From the NCBI RefSeq assembly GCF_011386835.1, contig NC_088800.1:13106572-13170571 (forward strand): 64,000 nt of DNA, written 5' to 3'. The stretch is from Chrysemys picta bellii (lineage: Eukaryota > Chordata > Testudines > Emydidae). The notes beneath the pieces were generated by a model. That model saw only the letters and a list, made by a program, of their open reading frames with translations. It did no database searches and had not been told where the DNA came from. Positions 55,736 to 64,000 of this stretch are shown in pieces. Position 1 is the first letter of the stretch, and each line of letters opens with the position of its first letter. The position numbers were made by a program, and so were the translations under genes.

Positions 55736-56612
55736 AGCTGCCATGGGGGAGAGGGGGCCTGTTTCAGATAGAGACAAAGGTGGCTTATGGCTTCTCTCCT
55801 CACCCCAAACCCACCTCAGCTATGCAGAGTGTACGTACGACACAGCTGAGGGTTGAGCACAATAGATGTAATTTAAAAGTGAATAAACGTTTCATTCAAG
55901 CAGATACCATCAAAATGTGTTTGTCTGCCTAGGTTAGGTCAGGATGAAGATATTTACTTAAAAATATTTTGATGGAAAATTGGTTTTTTGCTAAAATGAA
56001 AATGTTCATAGAAAGTGCTTGCTTTTCTCAACTCTTTTCAGTTTTTTTCATTAAAAAAATAGAAACTAAATGGTTCAGTTTTTGGCTAAACATTTTTTGA
56101 TTGCCAAAGGCTGAAGAGATTTTGATTTTCAGGTTTGGGGTTTTTCTATGAAATGTTGACATTTTGCACTGAAATATCAACAAAAACTAAAGTTTGTTAG
56201 TTTTTAAAAAAAATGATGTAGAGGAGATAATCCCTTTCAGACCAGCTGTACTCTAAGTGTTCATTCTGTGCTCAGCACCAGGATAATGAAAGGTAGAGGC
56301 AATTTATGAAAACATGCATTAGGTTGAAATGGATTTATTTTTAATTTATAAAATGTCTCTAACGATCAAAGTTCCAGGTGCAAGTACAAAATTTAAAAAA
56401 CTTATGAATTCTGAATAACTTAATCTGTTCAGAGAGCATACCTTTCTCCAAAACGAAGTGAACTCTTTCATCCCTGGTAGGAGATGTGGGAAATTCTCCT
56501 GCTAAGCACTAAAGAAATCCTAACCTTGGCTTTAAAGAATTAAATGGAATTGACTTTCTCTGATATTGAGAAAAAGGAACACACGTTTCACTTACATATG
56601 CTGTACGCCAGT
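55736..56612. other. Intronic stretch, possibly an old A/T-rich repeat
   Basis: The part at 55955-56200 (GAAAATTGGTTTTTTGCTAA, GAAATGTTGACATTTTGCAC) has the look of a worn reptile repeat; no ends found. Confidence 0.3.
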
Positions 56613-56660
56613 GTTTCTCAAACTGGGGCCGCCGCTTGTGTAGGGAAAGCCTACACTTGT
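56613..56660 (+). mobile_element. Truncated end of another hAT-type element
   Basis: CAGTGTTTCTCAAACTGGGG and CCGCCGCTTGTGTAGGGAAA form the left terminus of a known reptile hAT-type repeat. The right terminus and second duplication are missing. The eight bases before it (CTGTACGC) have the central TA seen at other hAT sites in the window. Confidence 0.7.
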
Positions 56661-56866
56661 GGCCTGTTTAAATAGGTCAGTAGCAATTAGTTGACGTGAC
56701 CAGTGCTGCTGTCCACAACCAATTGCAGATGTGATGCCCTCTCTAGTGATTTTATTGAATTTGTTTTTGTACCTCGTGCAGCAAAAATGAGAGATGGATG
56801 CATGTGACTGCAAAAGAAAAGGCCAGGTTGTAACTCATTCTGGTGTTTTGTTGTTTGTTTCCCCAG

Positions 56867-57003
56867 AATGTGAAAATTTCCTGGAAGATGGGCTGAGTGG
56901 AGACTGTGCCTCATCACAGGGTGTCCTGAAAAGAGAAACTGGAAGTGAGTCTGAACTCTTCCCCTTGCCTGGCGATGGGATGGATGACATCGTCTTTGGA
57001 AAG
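56867..57003 (+). CDS. Coding exon D of the unidentified gene
   Basis: A 137-bp exon with a strong acceptor (GTTGTTTGTTTCCCCAG, exon starts 56867) and a good donor AAG|GTAGGG (57004). The first two bases complete the Glu codon begun by exon C; 45 codons follow and it ends in phase 0. The peptide is acidic and serine-rich: ECENFLEDGLSGDCASSQGV, then GSESELFPLPGDGMDDIVFGK at the end. No domain was recognised; the short hydrophobic MDDIVFGK end could be a linear motif (inference). It has the clearest coding signal in the window. The next exon is not certain; 58177-58246 is a weak candidate in the right phase. Confidence 0.82.
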
Positions 57004-58176
57004 GTAGGGCTGTCTCAGAAGGCCAGCTTACTGATCCTAACGACCCTCCCCAGGCAAAACTCCCATTGATTTTGTGAGAGTTCTGCCTATATAAAGACTG
57101 GTGATTAGGTAACTGGAAATAGATGAAGAGATAGGAAGGATCAGGCCCCTTGTGTACAGCTACAATGATGATCAAGAGGGACATGTTTGCTGTGGTTTTG
57201 CACAAAGTTTTTGATTTCCAGCAGGGTTCATTAAAGGGGATAATTTGATTTTAACTTTCTGCAGATAGATCAAACGCAATCGGAAGAGTTGAAAAAGTAC
57301 ACTTTCTTTTAAGGTCTCTAATAAGGGTTGCACAGAGGCTATGAAATCCAGTGTTACAAACGTTACATTTTCTCCTACAAACAGAGACCTCCTGCAAAGC
57401 ACTGAGCTTTCCATTGGCCTCCTCTGCACTGTATACTACGGTTTGTTGGAGAACCAGTGTGATTCCATCACTTCAGTGAGAGTATGTTAAAAGGAAGAAA
57501 ACACTCACTCTGGATACTTAGGGCCAATTGAACAGTGCAGAGTGGCATGGTTACATTGCCAGGCAATAGCAATATAAGTGATAGTAATAGCTCTAGTTGT
57601 TGGGTGTTTTTGAGTGACAGTGTTTCCAGTTTGCTAAGGGGCCTAAAAGTCCTGAGAGTCATCATTGGCCTGAGGAGGAGGAGGAGGGTGAAAACCAAGA
57701 TACAAGATCAGACTCTTAAATGAGAGTTGCTTTGTTTCAGAAGTTGCCTTGGGTCTACTGCTTCCTGGACCAGGACAGCCTGGTCTAACTTGAGAAGCAG
57801 AAACCACCCACCCTCAAATACTTCCAGCTGACCAATTTATAATGTTAAGATGCTTGCCTTCACCCACTCTATCTGGTGAAAGGATAAGCATAGGAGGTGG
57901 CTGAAAGGGCACCTCAGGAAAAAATGCTCCAGAATGAGAAGGCTCACTAGACTCCTGTGAACAACCGTCACAGAAACCTTGGCACAAGCTCTGTGTGTAT
58001 ATGGTGAAGCTTAGAATTCTGCACAGATTATTATTTATCATCTGTAGCCATCCCATGCTTACCTCCTGCTCAGACATGCGTTTCCTATCTTGAGCAACTG
58101 GAAGTCGGGGCAATTTTCATGCAAACTTCCAGAGAAATGCATTTAACAAATTGAATTTCTCTTTGGTTAAATCAAG
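57004..58176. other. Intron after exon D
   Basis: A worn palindromic module may lie at 57030-57150 (CAAAACTCCCATTGATTTTG, GGATCAGGCCCC). Otherwise nothing recognised. Confidence 0.35.
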
Positions 58177-58246
58177 TCAGATGATGGCGAACGTTTTCCA
58201 GCACGATGGGAAAGACCACAGCCTGGATTAAGTGATCTCATGTGCT
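58177..58246 (+). CDS. Weak candidate exon following D
   Basis: After AATTTCTCTTTGGTTAAATCAAG an open phase-0 stretch reads SDDGERFPARWERPQPGLSD and then LMC before a GTAAAT donor-like site at 58247. The phase fits exon D. The acceptor tract is interrupted by purines and the donor is only fair, and the frame continues open well past it, so this may be chance. Confidence 0.22.
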
Positions 58247-59954
58247 GTAAATGCACTGGAAAGTCACCCTTAGTGAAAGTGGCAGGGCGTGGAGCTCACC
58301 AGCCTCACCCTTTCCCATCTCACTCACGAAATGTGGGAGGGGAACTTGCCTCTATACAGGGCTTTCCTTCAGGCAGAGCAGAGCATTGTCTCCAGTTATC
58401 TCATTCAGGGAGTTGCATGAGTTACAGAGTTCAGCATTGCTCATTATTTGAGTCTGATCTTAATAATGGTGTTTGTGGAACTGGCAGTGGGGAGTTAAAG
58501 TAAATAATGGCAAAACGTTTTACATTTCCCCCCACGTTATAAGGTGTGTTTCCCAAAATATAACCACAAAAATGGAGGTTCAAAATGACATAGTAATCCA
58601 AAATGGCAGGAGTGTCACAGGGGAAAGAAACGTCAAGGTGTGGGGCCGAGGGAAGTGTGCAAGTAGGGTATATGATTCTTTAATGGCTCCGTTACAGTGA
58701 CAGGGCAAGTAATGAGGAAATTTTCATTTGCAGAATGGAAAGCTCTTATCAAATCAGTGTTCTGAGTCTTTTCCACTATATGGTGGATTGCATCTAGAGA
58801 TGGGTAAAACTGAAAAGATTTAGCAATGTAGTTTGAAAGCTTATTCAAAGCTGAAATGACTTAGTTGACCTCTGCCTTACAAGCACTTTTGTCTCCCCTT
58901 TGCTAACCCTCCAGATCTAAACAGAAGGGTTCCCTTTTCCCTGTCTCTCTCCTTCCTATATGTTTGGCACCTCTTTACTACATTTGTGCCTCAATCCATT
59001 GTATATTTGTAAATACCAGAAGCTTTCATCAATACTATCAAGCTTTCAGTAGCTTTTTCTGGTTTTCATTTATCTTTATTTCCCAGGGTCCCAATAAGAG
59101 ATGGGAAAAATCAGTTTTAAAAAGAAAGTGTTTTTGAACATTCATTCAAATGAGTACTGACCTCAATCAGATGGTATTTGTGGCCCTTTTTGCTCACTTT
59201 TCACAAACGTTAGTACCAGCACGTTTTGTCCATAAAAAAGTTTTCAAAATGGAAAGTGCTGTGAATATTGACATATTTCAGAGAAATTATGGTGAAAATA
59301 TGCATTTACACAAGTATTGATGTTTGAATGGCAATCTTAAAGGGTTCGTGGGTTTGGGAGTCGTCCAGCTCTGGAGCACTGCCAAGATCATGTAACTTAG
59401 GTGACCAAAGACACAGCATAAATAGAGAACTATTCATAGCAAATCATGAGTGGTAGTCACAGCAAATAGTTTATGAATGACCCATAATGTTCATGTAACC
59501 CATTCAGCAAATGATTCTGAATTACAAATGTTATAAAAATCAGAATCTGCTCACTGCCTGCTTCTTGTCGGGTTTGTACATGAACAGCAAGGAGTTAAAT
59601 TCATTAAGTATATCCTAGGCCACTCTCCCAATTTGAGTCCCAAATGTTGATGAGTTCTGGTTTAGGAATCGAAGACTAATTTGTGCAGGGGAGAGAGACC
59701 ATCAAAATACAGGCAGGTCGGGCTAGACATTCTGTGATGTGCACACCAGTTCTTACGTATCAGGGTCTGTGTTGTTAAATGTATAGGAAATACTGTGGAA
59801 AAGGAGCAGGGATTAAAAAAAAATCAAGTGAAAAATGGAGTGGAAAGTGCAGAGACTGAAAAACAAAGAGTTAATTTAAAAAAGGAGTAAAGAGAGAGAA
59901 ATCCTAGTGATCAAGCACAGCATATACTGTAGGACATCTTATAGCCTGTCTTTC
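58247..59954. other. Unannotated intronic stretch
   Basis: No recognised repeat or exon. Confidence 0.35.
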
Positions 59955-59957
59955 TTA

Positions 59958-60254
59958 GGCTTGGTCTACACTACCCCCCCTAATTCGAACTAAGGTACGC
60001 AACTTCAGCTACGTGAATAACGTAGCTGAAGTTCGAAGTACCTTATTTCGAATTAGTTCAAACTTACCTTGGTCCACACTCGGCAGGCAGGCTCCCCCGT
60101 CGACTCCGCGGTACTCCTCTCGGCGAGCTGGAGTACCGCAGTCGACGGCGAGCACTTCCGGGTTCGACTTATCGCGTCCAGACTAGACGCGATAAGTCGA
60201 ACCCAGAAGTTCGATTTCCAGCCGTCGAACTTGCCGGTAAGTGTAGCCAAGGCC
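59958..60254. mobile_element. PIF/Harbinger-like MITE built from stacked hairpins
   Basis: Ends GGCTTGGTCTACACTACC and GGTAAGTGTAGCCAAGGCC are inverted matches, with a TTA duplication on each side (59955-59957 and 60255-60257), the usual 3-bp target of PIF/Harbinger. Inside are three hairpins: AACTTCAGCTACGT with its perfect complement (60001-60014 / 60020-60033), GCGGTACTC with GAGTACCGC (about 60110-60140), and a perfect 19-bp arm pair (60160-60178 / 60186-60204). It has no coding capacity. Confidence 0.88.
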
Positions 60255-60257
60255 TTA

Positions 60258-62746
60258 GAGGTAGTGAGGTAGTTCTGTCCCTAGTAACTAGCCCAGGCTT
60301 CCCTTTATCCAGGTCAATATTGTTTTAATTGAATTGCGGTGGAGTGGGGGGAAGAGAAATAGATTTCAACTGTGGAAGAAAAAAGTTTGTAAAAACTACT
60401 TGTGTGAACAACAACAAAAACTCCCAAACAAACCAAAAAGCATGTGAGGGTCTCAAAACCCCGAGCACTTTGATTTTGCCCATTCCTGATTATTATTATT
60501 ATTATTGTAAAGTTCCTGTTTCTCCTTTGGATGGAGTTACACTTGAACCGCTTGCTGCAGCAGCTGTTTGCTGTATGAAACATCCATTCTTCATAGCAAG
60601 AGTTACTATACAAATACTCAGTGAAGTGAAAGATAGCACTGGCTGGAAATCCAATATTAGTTGTTTAATATAGTCAGGAAACTGTAGGCAGAGCAGTCCC
60701 ATGGCTATACGGAGCCTCTTGTGAATATCAGAAATTCTTGTAGCCTCCACAAGATTGTTAACATTTCATCCATTTTAAGCCCTGCTTCTGTTCAGGGGCT
60801 CCAGAGGCTTGAGGTCCTCTGAGCAGTCAATCTCTGCGAGATGCCTGGGACTGCATCTGACTATAGGTGTGTGTGTGTGTGTATATATATATGTTCTCAT
60901 TACTATGTGTTTTACCCATCTCCCATATTGTTCTGATTGGCACATGCAGAGTTGAGCATCACGTGCCAAAGAAACAAGAGCTCCTCAGTTAGAGGCCCTA
61001 TCATCAAAGCACGCCTTGTTTCTTCAGATTCTTTGCAGTTGCTGGCATCTGAGAGTCATTTACACAATGAGCCCTAAGACTCCAGCAAAATGTCGGGCTC
61101 TATTCCAGTGTTTATTCCCATAGCCTAGTCATCCTCCTCCTCCTTCTCTAGAGAGCTATCTGTGCAGTAGGCAGATATTGCAACGTTCTCTTCTGTGAAT
61201 GATTAATGCTGTCTAAGGTTATTTCCTGTCGTCTGTGTAACTCTATCTTCCTGGGGCATAACTAGTATTGCTTGCTCATCTTAGCTTTTAAGCTCCCATT
61301 GACACTTAAAGTCACCATGCAGCTTGTGAACCTGCCCTTGCAGATATTATTAAAGAGATTACCTCTGTGAGCCAGAGGTCACACCGGAGACTGTATTCCT
61401 TATCTTTCTGAGCCACCGAGCAGTCTTACAAGTTAAGCTGTGGTACACTGCCTACAGCTGGAAAAGGAAGAGAAATCCTATGGAGTATTTCCTAAAGCTT
61501 TCAATCTTGCGCATAGTCGGGCAGTAGATAGTCGGTGATATATAGAGATATACAATGATCATTTTCATGAGTGGACAGCTTGGCCTTCACTTCCCAAAAT
61601 GCTAAAATGAATTAGGATTCTCCCAAAGACTTCCTCATGGGTGATGGCCCCATCTCACTAATTTTTTTACCTTCATCTATGATCTTTCTTTTCCCCAGAA
61701 GCTTCCACACTCCCCTGAACGATGGCATAAAAGAAACAAAGGAAACTGTTTGTTTCTAATTTTAATGTTAAGACCCTCCCACTTTTTGGCACATATTAAG
61801 ACCATGTGACATTCTGTGGTTTTAAAATTCCCATCACATTAATTAATCTGCCTTCCTTAAAGTTCTCAGGAGCTAGTGTATGATGATGTGGGGTTTCGGT
61901 TGTTTTTTTAATTAGCTAACCCCTGGGAGCCATGGTCATACCTAGTTTAGTAATCACGCCCAACACTGGGTCATCAGCAGGGTTAGAATTGAGTACCTAA
62001 GTTCATTAGCTGGAAGGAATAGTAAGCAGTTGTGATCTGTGGATCTGCCAGCACAGTTTACAAGTTCCATTAACACAGATTTTTTTGGGTTTTTTTTAAT
62101 CTACTGTGATGGCAAATTGCTAAATTAAAAAAAAAAATCTCTGTGTAGTGGTGGTGATGAATAGCTTATGACTCTCAGGCCTTGTGATATTGAGAGGTTC
62201 CAGTCTTGTGTTGTGGGTTTTGCTTTCTGTAATTTGCATCATTATCTAGGGAATTTACATGCAACTGATAAGTGGGGCTAAAAGAGGATGTTTTGTTAAT
62301 GGAGTGGAGGGACATTTTCTGCATTCCAGGTTTTGAAATCTTGTACAGGTTTTTCCAAAATGATGATTCCCATCTACAGATACAATCTCCTGTGCTGCAC
62401 CATTTTTGTTTTTAAGTTATTGTTATTCCTAATGCAGCTTTTAATGGTTTTCTAATTAGCTGTGCAAATTAGGGAGAGCAGACATGATGGGTCTAGCTAG
62501 CCATAGCCTGAAATATGCAATATTTCCTGGGAAATTTAACATCTTATTTACTTAAGTTAATAAATCTCCGTTATAATATTTGACTGAAAAGTACAGGTGC
62601 CAAGCTACACTTTCATTGTGAATCAGAGATGCCCTTTTACATTGATTGGGATTCTTGAAATAAAAACTAGTGTGTATAATTCAGTGCTCAAGAGCAATTC
62701 TGCAATTGCAGATCAGTATGTGCAGCCCAGAGTTCTTGAGCATTAT
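60258..62746. other. Unannotated intronic stretch with simple repeats
   Basis: Contains (TTA)n at about 60490-60506 and (GT)n(AT)n at about 60867-60892. No exon or transposon recognised. Confidence 0.4.
60867..60892. repeat. (GT)n(AT)n microsatellite
   Basis: Eight GT units followed by five AT units. Confidence 0.85.
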
Positions 62747-62960
62747 GATAATAATAATTCTGATACAGCATTTTTCATTTATAAATCTCAAAACATTTTA
62801 CAGAGAAGGGTCAGTATCATTATCACCATTTTACAGATGGAGAAACAGACTCAGGGAGGTCAAGTGTCTTGTTCAAGATCACCCATTGGCAGAGCTGGGA
62901 ATAGAATCCAAGTTTCCTGTGTCCCAGTCTGGTGCTGTATCCACTAGGCCACACTGTGTC
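62747..62960 (-). mobile_element. MIR-like CORE-SINE
   Basis: AAATCTCAAAACATTTTACA, TTATCACCATTTTACAGATG, GAGAAACAGACTCAGGGAGG, AAGATCACCCATTGGCAGAG and, at the head end, GCTGTATCCACTAGGCCACA (complement of the tRNA-derived start). It is the most complete MIR in the window. The overlapping plus-strand frames are not genes. Confidence 0.88.
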
Positions 62961-64000
62961 CCTGTTAGTCTTGACTCTTTAAAATGCTTTGTCTTACAGG
63001 AAGGGAGTGTCTTTTTTAAAATAGGAAATCAGTGTTATTTAGGAGAACTTTTTCTGAAGAACAGGAGGGATATTAGAGTCATGACTGTACACTGGAGGCT
63101 CGAGCAACTTGCACCTTGTGGTTTTTTTTTTTTTTTACTAAACTAGTCCAAGAGATGAAGGCAAAACCATAAATGAACCAAATGTATAAGTATAATTTTA
63201 ATTATAATTTTTAAATTATATTTTGATTCTATCCAGCTGTAATTTAAGAAACAAGCAAGCGCATATATGAGGGAAAGTAATTCTGATTTTTTTTTTTTAA
63301 ATAGGGATTTTTTTTTTAGTAAATTATTTCCATTTGGAAAATAAAAATCCCTTTCCCTGTTTTGGAGTTAGGCAGCAAAACACAGTAATTTGGCAATTTT
63401 GCACTACATCCATTCCATTTGCATCCAGGATTAATGTCCTTTAACTAACTGTACCCTTCTGGTGGTCAGCCGGGATGCAATCTTCCTGCCCTTCAGGGAC
63501 TCTGCCTTATTATGACAACAGCTTCCTGTGACCTGGAAAAGAGAAACAAACTATTTCCTTCTTTAATAAAGTATTGTTCTCATCATGACTACTAAGTAAT
63601 TTGTCTGGATTTAGGAAGTTCAATAAACTGTCATCATGACATGCAAATGCCAAGCTATCATCAATGATGTAAAAAAAAAAATCTGTAACTTTATAAGGCC
63701 GCTTCTCCAGTTTTCTTATGTTTTTGTTTTGTTTTACCCCAAACCTCATTTAAAAAATATACTGGAATATACTTTTTTCTAACACTAATTTTGTCACTGG
63801 AGTATATTTACAGAAAAAATATCTTTCATGGGCGATATTCCTTACCATGACACACAGATCATTGAATTATTTCAACCAAAAATATATACTTACAGTGGGG
63901 GGGGGGGGGAGTATTACTCATGCAGTCTACTCTGTGGATATTGGTTTTTGATGGACGTGATTGTGGGAAAGAATGTGGAATCATTTCTTTAATACATGCC
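62961..64000. other. Intron or flank to the window end
   Basis: AT-rich, with T-runs near 63121-63136 and 63290-63320. No exon recognised. Confidence 0.35.
63897..63909. repeat. G13 homopolymer
   Basis: Thirteen guanines in otherwise AT-rich sequence; length may be affected by sequencing. Confidence 0.85.

Overview
This is animal nuclear DNA, almost certainly from a turtle (inference). The evidence is the repeat content. It holds CR1 LINE pieces with typical sauropsid 3' ends, a tRNA-headed SINE whose tail copies a CR1 3' end (the known turtle SINE design), MIR-like CORE-SINEs, short CpG-rich hAT-type elements with 8-bp target duplications, PIF/Harbinger-like foldback MITEs, and a family with a hammerhead-like motif that I take to be Penelope-like. 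There are no bacterial-style operons. Nearly all open frames are chance or fall inside repeats.

The only gene signal is a set of short plus-strand exons separated by long introns. These are exon A (4636-4712), exon B (36284-36364), exon C (47683-47764) and exon D (56867-57003). A, C and D have strong acceptors, all four have plausible donors, and the reading phases join: A ends in phase 0, B ends in phase 0, C starts in phase 0 and ends in phase 1, and D starts in phase 1. B has no acceptor in front of its ATG and looks like an alternative first coding exon, so C could be joined either to A or to B. I do not recognise the protein. The visible pieces are acidic, serine-rich and without a known domain, as in the disordered part of a regulatory or scaffold protein. 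Two weaker exon candidates lie at 54489-54563 and 58177-58246. The gene runs off both ends of the window.

Layout. 1-4635: intron or 5' flank with a Penelope-like foldback copy, two MIRs and a CR1 end. 4636-4712: exon A. 4713-36283: a long intron or alternative-promoter flank with three copies of one palindromic hAT family or its relatives, seven CR1 or SINE pieces, an LTR (25285-25929), another hAT element (28650-28938), Harbinger-like MITEs and three more Penelope-like copies. 36284-36364: exon B, set in about 10 kb that is mostly unique sequence. 43832-45086: a tandem tRNA-SINE whose first copy is split by a 763-bp hAT element. 47683-47764: exon C. 48637-51841: dense repeats, including a roughly 690-bp LTR broken by two separate hAT elements. 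52713-53903: a G-rich non-autonomous element. 56867-57003: exon D. 57004-64000: mostly unique intron with a Harbinger-like MITE built from stacked hairpins and a MIR.

The most interesting structures are the Penelope-like copies, three of which are inverted (foldback) pairs with 11-13 bp target duplications and a hammerhead-like core; the strong central TA preference of the hAT insertions; the nested insertion series; and the alternative first exon. No CRISPR array, rRNA, functional tRNA gene or intact retroviral gene was seen.
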